Positions 35,048 to 43,897 of a stretch of 64,000 nucleotides of DNA are shown here, piece by piece; position 1 is the first letter of the stretch, and every line of letters begins with the position of its first letter. Source of the DNA: CAVTBX01 sp963733135 (lineage in GTDB: Bacteria > Actinomycetota > Thermoleophilia > Gaiellales > Gaiellaceae); NCBI GenBank assembly GCA_963733135.1, contig CAVTBX010000010.1:248001-312000 (forward strand), read 5' to 3'. The notes beneath the pieces are model-generated. The model was given only the letters and a program-made list of their open reading frames with translations, was not told the DNA's origin and made no database searches. A program made the position numbers and the translations under genes.

Positions 35048-38000
35048 GCGACTCGCGCCGACCGACCGCACCCTCGCTCGAGGCAAGGTATTTGACCAGC
35101 GCGTCGCGGTTCATCGGCTTCGCGAACAGGAAGCCTTGAGCGAGCTCACAGCCGAGGCTTCGAAGCGACTGAACCTGCTCGGGCCGCTCGACTCCTTCGG
35201 CGATCACCTCGAGACCGAGGTTTGCGCCCAGGGCGACGATCGCTCCAGGCAGACCCGACTCGTCGTGCTCCGACATGAGGAAGGAACGGTCCATCTTGAG
35301 AATGTCGACCGGGAAGCGGCTTAGGTAGGCAAGGGACGAATAACCCGTCCCGAAGTCGTCCATCGCGAGCAGGACTCCGAGGTCCTTCAGCTCCAGAAGC
35401 CGCCGGATGGCCAGGTTGTGGTCGGCCATCATCACCGTCTCGGTGATCTCAAGGACGAGCGAGGAGGCCGGGAAGCCGCTCTCCTGGAGAGCTTCACGTA
35501 CGTCCGACACGATGGTTTCCGATTGAAGCTGCTTCACGGACAGGTTGACGCTCACGGTCAGCGGAACCTGCCGCGGGAACCGCCCGTGGAGGAACGCACC
35601 CTGACGACACGCCTCGTGAAGAACCCAGCGGCCGATCGGGATTATGAGGCCGGTCTCCTCCGCCAACGGAATGAACTGGAGCGGCGGAATCGTGCCCCGC
35701 GTCGGATGGATCCACCGGAGCAGAGCCTCGACGCCATAGTCGGCTTCCTCACCGAGCCGGACGACCGGCTGGTAGTGCACCTCGAGCTGGCAAAGTTCGA
35801 GCGCCCGTTGGAGCTCTGCCTGGAGCTCCAGGCGCTCGACGACGCGCACGTGCATCGCCGGCTCAAAGACGCGGTAGCTGCCCTTGCTGTCACGCTTCGC
35901 CATGTACATCGCCACATCGGCGTTCCTCAGCAGCTCCTCGGCTTCGGACGCGCCAAGCTCGTGTCCAGCCAGGCAGATGCCGACGCTCGCGCGCGGGTAG
36001 ACCTGCTTGCCGTCGACGTCGTACGCGAGCTCGAGCGCTCGCAGGAGGCGGCCGGCCACGTCCGCGGCCTCGGCCGAGTCGCTAATGCCGTCGAGCAGGA
36101 CCGCGAACTCGTCGCCGCCGAAGCGGGCGACGGTGTCGGCCGGACGGACCGCAGTTTGGAGGCGCTGAGCAACCTCCTGGAGCACCTTGTCGCCGGCGGC
36201 GTGGCCGAGGCTGTCGTTGACGGTCTTGAAGTCGTCGAGGTCTATGAACATGACGCCGATGGCCGCGCCGCCGCGATTGGAGCGGCGCAGGGCCTGCTCC
36301 ACGCGATCGGCGAAGAGCGCCCGGTTCGCGAGACTCGTAACCGGGTCGTGGAAGGCCTGGTGCGCGAGCTGATCCTCGAACGCCTTGCGCTCGCTCACGT
36401 CGCGGCTGTTCAGGACGATGCCGCGAACGTGTTCGTCCTGGAGCAGATCCGTGTGCTGCACTTCGAACTGGAGCCGGGTGCCGTCCCGGCGCCTGAGCGA
36501 GCATTCGATCACATGGGTGTCGGCGCCGCCGCCCGCGTAAGCCTCGCCCACCCCGGACAGGATCTGCGCTAAACGCGGCCGGTCAGCGGCGCTCAGGAGT
36601 CTCGAGAAGTCGGTGCCTTCGATGTCGGCGGCGCGATAGCCGAGCACACGCTCGACCGACGGGCTCTGGTACGTGACGACCCCGTGGGCGTCGAGCACGG
36701 TGATGAGGTCGCTCGAGTGGGCGACTAGCGACCGGAACCTCGCTTCGCTCTGCCGTCGGTGGAGATCCTCGGCGAGCAGAGTCCCCTCGAGGGCGAGCGA
36801 AACCTGGGAGGCGAGAGACTCGAGCGAGTCGACGAGCTCGGGAGCCAGACCGTCGGACGACCCGAGGACGAGCAGCCCTCGCTCAGCCTCGCGAACCGAG
36901 AGCGGCAGGAGCAGCACGGTTCGGCAGTCCTGGAGGCGGAGCTCCCGACGTACCTCGTCGGGCAGCCTCGCGAGCGGAACCTGGCGCGTCCCCCGGGCGG
37001 ACTCCCAGAGCCAGCCGTAGGCTCCCTTCGAGAGCTGCCACTCACCGTCGCTCTCCGAGGAGGCGGTGACGAATGCGCCTTCCCGTCTCGGGAGGATCAG
37101 ATGGGCCTGGGCAGGACTTCCGACCAGCGCCAGAACGGCGGAGATCGCGGCCTCGTTCACCTGTTCTCGCCCGCCGGCCGCGACGAGGTCGACGCCCGCA
37201 CCGCGCAGGGCCAGCTCGCGCGACGCCGCCCGCTCCTCTTGCCGGACGAGCCCAGCCATACGCGCGACGACGAGCAGGAACAGGAGCGCCGAGGCGAGGA
37301 TCAAGACGAGGACGTCCGGGTCGTCCAGCGCCTGGTAGAAGCGGACGCCGGGGGCGATCAGACACGCGCCGGCGAGCAGGCCGAGCCGAAGCGGCGTGAG
37401 GCGCGCGCGAGAGTCGAGCGCCGGCTCCTCGAGCGTCCGCATCGAGGGGTGAAGCGCCGCTGCGCCCCAGAGGACGTAGTAAGCGATCCAGCCCACGTCG
37501 TAGCTCAGCTGGTGGTCGTAGGCGTTCGTGAGCAGGGCATACGTGTAAGCGGAATCCACAGCGAGGAGCGAGACGATGCTCCCGACGAGGAGGTAGAAGG
37601 CCGGCGCCCGCTTGCCCTTGTCCACTGCCAGTCGCACGGCCCCGGCCAGGAGCAAGATGTCGCCAAGCGGATAGGCGGCCGACACCGCCTTCTCGAGGGT
37701 GGTCAGGCCTGAGAGGTGGATGTTCGGCGCGACGAGGAAGACCCAGGAGAGCAGTGCGATGCCAACCGAGATGATGAGCGAGTCGATGACCCCGGCCCGG
37801 TCGCCTTGCGGGTTGCGCCGCCGCACGAGGACGAGCAGGCCGGCCACCAGAGCCGGGTACACCATGAGGTAGACGGCGTCTCCGAAGGACGGAAACTCGA
37901 CCTCGGCGCCCGTGAGCTTCGGGTAGCTGTACGTATAGAGGTCGCCGGCGAAGAAGAGGAAGTTGCCGACGATGAAGAGCAGCCAGGCGGCGCGCGCTCG

Positions 38001-38183
38001 GGGCCGGTGAAGGACGATCCCGACCGCGATCGCGATCGAGGAGGAGAGGCCAAGCAGGTTGATGAGCGGACCGTTCGCCTTGAGCGACGGCAGCCAGAGG
38101 TACGCCGCCGTAAGCAGGCCGCAGACGGCGAGGTAGACAACCCACGCGCGCGCGCGCCAGTCCACTTTTCCGAGCCGGCTCAC
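35037..38183 (-). CDS. membrane-bound PAS-GGDEF-EAL c-di-GMP enzyme
   Basis: A 1048-residue bifunctional-type protein. Residues about 12-320 contain around nine membrane helices; about 330-460 a GAF-like domain; about 470-600 a PAS domain (RFRSLVAHSSDLITVLDAHG). The GGDEF domain has an intact ARFGGDEFAVLLDG (about 684-697). The EAL domain has GVEALLRW (about 815) and DDFGTGYSSLAYL with EGVE. Both cyclase and phosphodiesterase residues look intact. It overlaps the upstream AONS-family gene by 4 bases and the downstream MFS gene by 11. Confidence 0.95.
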   Translation of the reverse strand: MSRLGKVDWRARAWVVYLAVCGLLTAAYLWLPSLKANGPLINLLGLSSSIAIAVGIVLHRPRARAAWLLFIVGNFLFFAGDLYTYSYPKLTGAEVEFPSFGDAVYLMVYPALVAGLLVLVRRRNPQGDRAGVIDSLIISVGIALLSWVFLVAPNIHLSGLTTLEKAVSAAYPLGDILLLAGAVRLAVDKGKRAPAFYLLVGSIVSLLAVDSAYTYALLTNAYDHQLSYDVGWIAYYVLWGAAALHPSMRTLEEPALDSRARLTPLRLGLLAGACLIAPGVRFYQALDDPDVLVLILASALLFLLVVARMAGLVRQEERAASRELALRGAGVDLVAAGGREQVNEAAISAVLALVGSPAQAHLILPRREGAFVTASSESDGEWQLSKGAYGWLWESARGTRQVPLARLPDEVRRELRLQDCRTVLLLPLSVREAERGLLVLGSSDGLAPELVDSLESLASQVSLALEGTLLAEDLHRRQSEARFRSLVAHSSDLITVLDAHGVVTYQSPSVERVLGYRAADIEGTDFSRLLSAADRPRLAQILSGVGEAYAGGGADTHVIECSLRRRDGTRLQFEVQHTDLLQDEHVRGIVLNSRDVSERKAFEDQLAHQAFHDPVTSLANRALFADRVEQALRRSNRGGAAIGVMFIDLDDFKTVNDSLGHAAGDKVLQEVAQRLQTAVRPADTVARFGGDEFAVLLDGISDSAEAADVAGRLLRALELAYDVDGKQVYPRASVGICLAGHELGASEAEELLRNADVAMYMAKRDSKGSYRVFEPAMHVRVVERLELQAELQRALELCQLEVHYQPVVRLGEEADYGVEALLRWIHPTRGTIPPLQFIPLAEETGLIIPIGRWVLHEACRQGAFLHGRFPRQVPLTVSVNLSVKQLQSETIVSDVREALQESGFPASSLVLEITETVMMADHNLAIRRLLELKDLGVLLAMDDFGTGYSSLAYLSRFPVDILKMDRSFLMSEHDESGLPGAIVALGANLGLEVIAEGVERPEQVQSLRSLGCELAQGFLFAKPMNRDALVKYLASSEGAVGRRESHAA

Positions 38184-39472
38184 GCCGCGAACTCCTCCGC
38201 GGCAGCGGGTCGCAGGTCAAAGGCGTTGGCAAGCTTGCCGAGGACGTCGACGAGCTGCTCGATCTCGGCCTGTGAGTTGGCCGCCGTAACCTGGATCCTG
38301 AATCCGACTTCGCTCTTCGGCACAAGCGGATAGGCAGCGAGGGTCACGTAGATTCCGTGGTCGAAGAGGAAGCGGCCCGCCTTGTCGATGTCCTCGTGGC
38401 GCGCGAGCGGGACCTCGACGATCGGGAAGCCGGAGCGGTTCGGGGTGTGGATTCCGAGGCGATCGAGACACCGGAGGACCTGATCCGTCTTGCGCCAGAG
38501 GTCGGTTCGGACGGCATCCCCGCGGGTTTCGTTCACGTCGAAGGCGGCGAGGACGGTCGCGAGCGAGGCTACGGGCGAAGGTCCTGAGTAGAGGTACGGC
38601 GGAGCGGCCGTCTTGAGGAGCTCCTTGAGTTCCGTCGGACAGGCCACGAAGGCGGCGAGGGACGAGTACGCCTTCGAGAACCCGCCGACGAGGACAATCC
38701 CGTCGTACGACTCGCCGCAGTGGCGCACGATGCTGTTCCCGCGCAGGCCGTAGGGGTTCGGCTCGTCGGACGCACGCTCGCCGATCACGCCGAACCCGTG
38801 AGCGTCGTCGACGTACAGCACTGCGTCGTAGCGGCGCGCAAGCCTCGCGAACTCCCCGAGCTCTGGGGCGTTGCCGGTCATGCTGTTGACCCCGTCCATG
38901 CAGACGAGCCGCGTAGTCGAGCGATCCTGCCGCAGGAGCTGCTCGAGATCGGCCGGATCTTCGAACCTGAAGCGCTTCACGGTGGCGCCTCGCGCGGCTG
39001 CGAACTGGCAGCCGTCGTAGATCGTCTTGTGGGCCCGGTTGTCCACGAAGATCGTTCCGTCCCCAGCGAGCACCGGGATCACGGACAGGTGGATCAACGT
39101 GATCGTCGGAATCGCGAGCGCGTCCTCGCAGCCGAGCAGCTCGACCAGACGCTCTTCGATCTGCTGGTAGAGCACCGGGCTGCCGAGCATGCGCGACCAG
39201 CTGGGATGCGTCCCCCACTTCTCGAGGTAGTCGGGGATCGCTCCGATGATCTCGCGATCGAGATCGAACCCGAGGTAGTTGCAGGAGGCGAAGTCGGCGA
39301 GCCACTTTTCGCCGATCCGGATCATTCGGCCATCGAGCTCGTCGATGACGGCGTCGGTCATCGGGTTCGAGCGCTCGAGCTCGGCCAGCTCGCTGCACGC
39401 GGCAAGCCAGCGGTCAATCCAGCGCGGCGACGCCGACGGCGGGCGCGGACCGTTTGTCTGGTAGAGGCTCAT
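38180..39472 (-). CDS. AONS-family PLP-dependent acyltransferase (KBL/SPT/CqsA-like)
   Basis: A 430-residue alpha-oxoamine synthase-type enzyme (8-amino-7-oxononanoate synthase, 2-amino-3-ketobutyrate CoA ligase, serine palmitoyltransferase, CqsA). Motifs are FASCNYLGF at the N-terminus, VYVDDAHGFGVIGE-like LYVDDAHGFGVIGE, and PLP lysine in VGGFSKAYSSLA. These enzymes condense an acyl-CoA with an amino acid. No bioF neighbours (bioA, bioB or bioD) are present. It is the first gene of an operon with a GGDEF-EAL membrane protein and an MFS exporter, which suggests a signal or lipid product. Confidence 0.88.
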   Translation of the reverse strand: MSLYQTNGPRPPSASPRWIDRWLAACSELAELERSNPMTDAVIDELDGRMIRIGEKWLADFASCNYLGFDLDREIIGAIPDYLEKWGTHPSWSRMLGSPVLYQQIEERLVELLGCEDALAIPTITLIHLSVIPVLAGDGTIFVDNRAHKTIYDGCQFAAARGATVKRFRFEDPADLEQLLRQDRSTTRLVCMDGVNSMTGNAPELGEFARLARRYDAVLYVDDAHGFGVIGERASDEPNPYGLRGNSIVRHCGESYDGIVLVGGFSKAYSSLAAFVACPTELKELLKTAAPPYLYSGPSPVASLATVLAAFDVNETRGDAVRTDLWRKTDQVLRCLDRLGIHTPNRSGFPIVEVPLARHEDIDKAGRFLFDHGIYVTLAAYPLVPKSEVGFRIQVTAANSQAEIEQLVDVLGKLANAFDLRPAAAEEFAA

Positions 39473-39568
39473 GCGCCTTCACCAGATCGACAAAAGTGCC
39501 GGAACCTTTAGGAATTCGTCTATCGAGGGTCACTACTTGAGAGGCTGAGGTTCGACCCGTTAGCGGTT

Positions 39569-40954
39569 CTAGCGTTTCGGAGAACGGCCTCGAAGCGCTG
39601 GGAAGAGGATCACGTCGCGGATCGTGTCACGCCCGGTCAGGACCATGGCCAACCGGTCTATTCCGAGGCCTAAACCGCCGGTCGGCGGCATGCCGTAGGA
39701 GAGCGCCTCGACGTAGTCCGGATCGCCCGCCTCGGCCGTCGCATCGCCCGCCTCTCGATCCTGCGCCTGCATGAGGAAGCGCTGCTCCTGCTCGGTCGGG
39801 TCGTTCAGCTCCGAGAAGGCGTTACCGAGCTCCATGCCGCCGATGAAGTACTCGAAGCGCTCGACGAGTGTCACGTCGTGATCCGTCGTCCTTGCGAACG
39901 GAGAGAGCTCGATCGGATAGTCGTGGAGGATCGTCGGCTGGACGAGAGTCGGCTCGACATACGCCGAGAGCGCGTGGTCGACGAGCTGCGGCCAGGTCTT
40001 GTCAGATCCGGTCTCGGTACCCCGCTCTTCGAGCCGGCGACGGAGCTCGTCCTCGTCGCGCGACCAAAGACTGTGCTCCTCCAGGGCCTCGACCAAGGGA
40101 AGGCGGCGCCAGGGAGCGGCGAGCTCGATTCGGTTGCCGCGGAACTCGACCTCCGTCCCGCCGATAGTGTCTCGGGCCGCACGCTCGACGAGCCGTTCGA
40201 TCCGCTCCATCGTGTCGCGGTAGTCGGCGTAGGCCTCGTACCACTCGAGCATCGTGAACTCCGGCTGGTGTTTGTACGAGACGCTCTCGTTCCGAAAGTC
40301 CTTGCCGATCTCGTAGACCCGCTCGAGCCCGCCGACGATCAGCCGCTTCAGGTAGAGCTCGGTCGCGATCCTGAGGTAGAGGTCGCGGGCGAGCTCGTTC
40401 GAGCGCGTGACGAACGGCTCGGCGAACGCGCCGCCGTAGCGGGGTTGGAGGATCGGCGTCTCGACCTCCACGAACCCGTCCTCGTCCAGGGAGCGCCGAA
40501 TCGAGGCCAGCAGCCTGCCACGGAGGCGAAAGGTCTCCCGGCTCTCCTCGTTGACGAGCAGATCGAGGTAGCGCTTGCGGTAGCGGGTCTCGGTATCGAC
40601 GAGACCGTGGTAGGTATCGGGGAGCGGGCTCGCGATCTTGGCGAGGAGCTCGTACTCCTCGACAACGAGCGAGGGCTCCCCTCGCCGCGTCTTCGTAGGG
40701 AAACCCGCAACGCCGACGAGATCACCGAGATCGGGATCGACCCGGCCAGCGCGATCCTCCGGCGCGAGCAGCTGAATCGACCCGGTCCGGTCGACGAGGT
40801 CGAGGAACACGAGCTTCCCATGGCCGCGCCGCCCGAGAACGCGACCTGCGAGGCGTCGCCGCTCCGAGCCCTCCTCGCCGGGCTCGAGCGCCTCAGCCTC
40901 GACCCGCACGTCTGCGATCGCGTCCCGGTCGGGATAGCGTTTGGGAAGGTTCAC
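39569..40954 (-). CDS. lysS: lysyl-tRNA synthetase, class II
   Basis: A 461-residue class II LysRS. Motif 2 FRNESVSYKHQPEFTMLEWYEAYADY and motif 3 GLGLGIDRLAMVLTG are clear; TRYRKRYLDLLVNEESR and an N-terminal OB-fold are normal. GTG at 40954 (VNLPKRYPDRDAIADV) is preferred over a start at 40993 because the extra residues would be encoded by a palindromic repeat. It lies downstream of greA on the same strand, a common pair. Confidence 0.94.
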   Translation of the reverse strand: MNLPKRYPDRDAIADVRVEAEALEPGEEGSERRRLAGRVLGRRGHGKLVFLDLVDRTGSIQLLAPEDRAGRVDPDLGDLVGVAGFPTKTRRGEPSLVVEEYELLAKIASPLPDTYHGLVDTETRYRKRYLDLLVNEESRETFRLRGRLLASIRRSLDEDGFVEVETPILQPRYGGAFAEPFVTRSNELARDLYLRIATELYLKRLIVGGLERVYEIGKDFRNESVSYKHQPEFTMLEWYEAYADYRDTMERIERLVERAARDTIGGTEVEFRGNRIELAAPWRRLPLVEALEEHSLWSRDEDELRRRLEERGTETGSDKTWPQLVDHALSAYVEPTLVQPTILHDYPIELSPFARTTDHDVTLVERFEYFIGGMELGNAFSELNDPTEQEQRFLMQAQDREAGDATAEAGDPDYVEALSYGMPPTGGLGLGIDRLAMVLTGRDTIRDVILFPALRGRSPKR

Positions 40955-40965
40955 GACCCACCCGC

Positions 40966-41031
40966 GGGCGAGGCATGCCTCGCCCCTACACACCCTCGTA
41001 CCCCGGCGGGCGGGGCAAGCCCCACCCCTAC
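40966..41031. repeat. two GTAGGGGC-type palindromic repeats
   Basis: Units at 40966-40989 (GAGGCATGCCTC palindrome, ending GCCCCTAC) and about 41009-41031 (GGGGCAAGCCCC palindrome, ending CCCCTAC) between lysS and greA, both in the same orientation. Confidence 0.8.
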
Positions 41032-41129
41032 GAACGATCGAAGCAGCACGGCCGCGAGTCTATGGCGCACTTCGTCGCGAAGGCGGGCTCTGCCCGACTT
41101 CGCTCCGAGACGATCGCTGCTTGCCCTAC

Positions 41130-41168
41130 CCGCGTGAAATCGCCGCGCGAAGCGCGGATTTCACGCGG
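41130..41168 (-). terminator. hairpin at the greA 3' end
   Basis: A near-perfect palindrome: CCGCGTGAAATC and GATTTCACGCGG arms around CCGCGC-gaa-GCGCGG, overlapping the greA stop codon (41161-41163). No U tract, but a very stable hairpin. Confidence 0.6.
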
Positions 41169-41634
41169 CCTTTATGTCCATGATCTTGAACTTCATGGCG
41201 CCGCGCGGGGCTGTGACTTCGACGGTCTCGCCCTTTTTCTTGCCGATGATTGCCTTGCCGACCGGCGACTCGTTCGACAGCTTCTGCTCGGCGGGGTTGG
41301 CCTCGGCGGAGCCCACGATGAAGTATTCGAACGTCTTGTTGGCCTGGAGGTCTCGCAGGCGCACCTTGGTGCCGATCGTGACGGCGTCCGTCGAGATGTC
41401 GGACTTCTCGATGACCCGTGCGGCCTTCAGGCGTTCCTCGAGCTGCGAGATCCGGTGCTCGAGCATCGCCTGCTCGTTCTTGGCGTCGTCGTACTCCGAG
41501 TTCTCGGTGATGTCGCCGAACTCGCGCGCGGTCTTGATGCGCTCGGCGACCTCGCGACGCTTGTCGTTGGAGAGGTACTCGATCTCCTCTTTGAGCTTCT
41601 TGTACCCCTCGGGTGTGAGCAGAACTTCCTTCAA
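41161..41634 (-). CDS. greA: transcription elongation factor GreA
   Basis: A 157-residue GreA that stimulates RNA polymerase transcript cleavage. The N-terminal coiled coil has TPEGYKKLKEEIEYLSNDKRREVAERI ... ARE FGDITENSEYDDAKNEQAMLE with the acidic tip DITENSEYDDAK; the C-terminal globular domain has SPVGKAIIGKKKGETVEV. TTG at 41634 follows GGAGG and gives the family length. Divergent from the dus gene. Confidence 0.95.
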   Translation of the reverse strand: MKEVLLTPEGYKKLKEEIEYLSNDKRREVAERIKTAREFGDITENSEYDDAKNEQAMLEHRISQLEERLKAARVIEKSDISTDAVTIGTKVRLRDLQANKTFEYFIVGSAEANPAEQKLSNESPVGKAIIGKKKGETVEVTAPRGAMKFKIMDIKAA

Positions 41635-41755
41635 CCCCGATCCCTCCAAGCCTCCAGACGCAAAAATGCGGCACCCCCGCAGGGGCACCGTGACCGGCCA
41701 TTGTAGCGGCGCAGTCAAGGGTCGAACGTTCGCGCTCGGGGTACCATTCCCCTCC

Positions 41756-42814
41756 GTGCAGGTCGACCTCCGAGCTCCCTGGAGCATCGGCCCTGTGGAG
41801 ATCCCGACGAGGGTCGTGCTCGCGCCCATGGCCGGCGTTAGCGTGCAGGCGTTTCGCCGCCAGGGACGCCGGTTCGGCGCCGGGCTCGTCTGCTCGGAGA
41901 TGGTGAGTTGTGCTGGGCTCCACCACCGGAACGAGCGAACGCTCGGCTACCTGAAGATCGCCACTGACGAGCAGCCGCTGGCCGTCCAGATCTTCGGGTC
42001 CGAGCCCGGCGTGATGGCCGGCGCGGCGCGGATGGTGGAGCGCGCGGGCGCCGACCTTGTCGACATCAACTTCGGCTGTCCCGTCCGCAAGGTCACGAAG
42101 ACCGGCGCGGGCGCCACACTCCTCGACGACCCTGACCGCGCCTGCCGGATCGTCGACTCGGTCGCCTCCGCGGTCGACGTCCCGGTCACGGTCAAGATGC
42201 GCCGCGGGCTCGAGAACGGCTCCCGCACGGCGCTCTCGGTCGGCCCGAGGCTCGTGGAGGCGGGCGCCGCGTCCCTCACGCTCCATCCGCGCTCGGCCGA
42301 GCAGATGTACACCGGCACGGCGGATCACGCGCTGACCGCCGAGCTCGTCGACCTCGTCGACGTTCCGGTGGTCGCATCGGGCGACATCACATCTCACGCG
42401 CGCGCCCAAACCGTGCTGGCCTCCTCGGGCGCCGCGGCGGTGATGGTGGGCCGGGCGGCGCAGGGAAACCCGTGGGCGGTCGGCGAGATCGCGAACGCCG
42501 ACGCGGCCGAGCCCTCGCGCGAAGAGGTCGTCGCCGAGCTCGTTCTCTTCATGCGGGAGACCGTGCGCGAGCTGGGCGAGCGCCGCGCGACCGGCTTCCT
42601 GAAGAAGTTCTACGGCTGGTATCTCGGCCGCGGCCGCTTTCCGCGGCCGTTCAAGCAGGAGCTCGTCCGGCTCGACACGATCGCCGAGGTCGAGGCGCGG
42701 CTCATCGAGGAGGCGCCCGGCGCGCGCTTCGTGCTCTCCCGCCTGCAGCAGGAATGCCCGGCCGGCGACGACGTGCTCCTCGACCTGCCGATCTCTATCT
42801 ACGGAGGCGGCTAA
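41756..42814 (+). CDS. dusB: tRNA-dihydrouridine synthase (Dus family)
   Basis: A 352-residue flavoprotein reducing uridine to dihydrouridine in the tRNA D-loop. Motifs: VVLAPMAGVSVQAFR, VQIFGSEPGVMA, DINFGCPVRKVTKTGAGA (catalytic Cys in FGCPV), LHPRSAEQMYTGTADH, VVASGDI and VMVGRAAQGNPW. GTG at 41756 matches the family start (VEIPTRVVLAPMAG). The symbol is the usual actinobacterial naming; assignment within the Dus family is approximate. Confidence 0.9.
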   Translation: MQVDLRAPWSIGPVEIPTRVVLAPMAGVSVQAFRRQGRRFGAGLVCSEMVSCAGLHHRNERTLGYLKIATDEQPLAVQIFGSEPGVMAGAARMVERAGADLVDINFGCPVRKVTKTGAGATLLDDPDRACRIVDSVASAVDVPVTVKMRRGLENGSRTALSVGPRLVEAGAASLTLHPRSAEQMYTGTADHALTAELVDLVDVPVVASGDITSHARAQTVLASSGAAAVMVGRAAQGNPWAVGEIANADAAEPSREEVVAELVLFMRETVRELGERRATGFLKKFYGWYLGRGRFPRPFKQELVRLDTIAEVEARLIEEAPGARFVLSRLQQECPAGDDVLLDLPISIYGGG

Positions 42815-42816
42815 CG

Positions 42817-42938
42817 CCGACGGAAATCCGGCTCCGCTCTCGCGGAGCCATGACGATTTCCGTCGGATGGGGGCACCTTCGATCGGTTGTGGGCGGCGGG
42901 CGGGCTAAGCCCGCCCGCCGCGACGTTCGCTAGCGAAC
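42817..42938. terminator. three hairpins between converging dus and channel-like genes
   Basis: Within 125 bases: a CCGACGGAAATC...GATTTCCGTCGG hairpin with inner GGCTCCGC-GCGGAGCC (42817-42866), a perfect 13-bp stem GCGGCGGGCGGGC-TAA-GCCCGCCCGCCGC (42893-42921), and the palindrome GTTCGCTAGCGAAC (42925-42938) overlapping the stop of the leftward gene. Probably a bidirectional terminator. Confidence 0.6.
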
Positions 42939-43778
42939 CCGCTGAGTGCTGGGGGGTTCGGCTTTTGGATCGCGAGGCTCCTCGACGATCACCTGGGTCG
43001 TGGCCGGACGGGAGGCTTGCTGGTCGTCTTCCACCCTGTCCTCGGCCTCTGCCTTCACGCGTTCCGCGTCTTGGCGCGCCTGCTCGCGACCTTGGTCCAG
43101 GTCGCGCTTCCACTGCGCCGAGTTTGCCTGGCCGCGCTCGTAGGCGCCCTGGAGCATCTGCGCGGCTACCTCACGGCCGCCAAGGCCGAAGGCGAGCGCC
43201 ATGCCGAGCCCGATCGAGCCCATGAGCGCCGCGTACGTGATCGTGACGATCGTGCTTGCGATCTCGAGCGCATCGAGGATCATGAACCCGGCGATCGCCA
43301 TGATGAGCACTGGAACGACGGTCCTGACGATTCGGCCGAGCCCCGTGTCCCCCATCGTGCGCTGCACGAGCCCGGCGACGCCGCCCGCAATCGCGCTCGC
43401 GACGATGAAGATGAGGAACGCCATCAGGATGTTCGGCACGTACGAGTAGACGGCCGCAACGAAGTCCGTGAGCGCGTCGATCCCGAGGGCCGTCACGGCG
43501 AGCGAGATCGCACCGATGAAGATCACCCAGAACGTGATTCGCCCGAGCAGCTGGGACGGGCTCGATGTCAGCTTGGCTATCCACGTTCCGGCCTGGCCGG
43601 AGTGCAGCGAGCGGTCAAGGCCTGCCCGCCCGAGCAGCCGCGCCACGAGGTTGCCCAGGATCTTCGCCACGAAGTAGCCGATGACGAGGATGACGAGGGC
43701 GCCGAGCAACGACGGCAGCCAGGCGAAGAACACGCTGACCGCCTCCTGCATGCGGTCGAATATGTCCGCGAAAATCAT
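42930..43778 (-). CDS. conserved TM-helix protein (CmpX/MscS-like)
   Basis: A 282-residue membrane protein of the 'conserved TM helix' (TM_helix repeat) group related to MscS-like channels. Membrane helices at about residues 15-35 (FAWLPSLLGALVILVIGYFVAKILGN), 77-98, 110-132 and two more; the GLGRIVRTVVPVLIMAIAGFMILDALEI segment is typical. The C-terminus is a hydrophilic charged tail. Opposite direction to the cyclase fusion, and convergent with the dus gene. Confidence 0.8.
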   Translation of the reverse strand: MIFADIFDRMQEAVSVFFAWLPSLLGALVILVIGYFVAKILGNLVARLLGRAGLDRSLHSGQAGTWIAKLTSSPSQLLGRITFWVIFIGAISLAVTALGIDALTDFVAAVYSYVPNILMAFLIFIVASAIAGGVAGLVQRTMGDTGLGRIVRTVVPVLIMAIAGFMILDALEIASTIVTITYAALMGSIGLGMALAFGLGGREVAAQMLQGAYERGQANSAQWKRDLDQGREQARQDAERVKAEAEDRVEDDQQASRPATTQVIVEEPRDPKAEPPSTQRVR

Positions 43779-43897
43779 GATTCCTGACCCCCTGACGAAG
43801 TGATGTCGGAGTTCTGTCACCGCGCCCGCATGCGGCTAAACCCGTCGCGCTGATCGGGGCCACGGCAAGCGCCCGCCGGACGGCTATAACTCTCGCC

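Noticed and set aside
40955..40993. Upstream extension of lysS
   Set aside because: The extra residues are encoded by a palindromic repeat.
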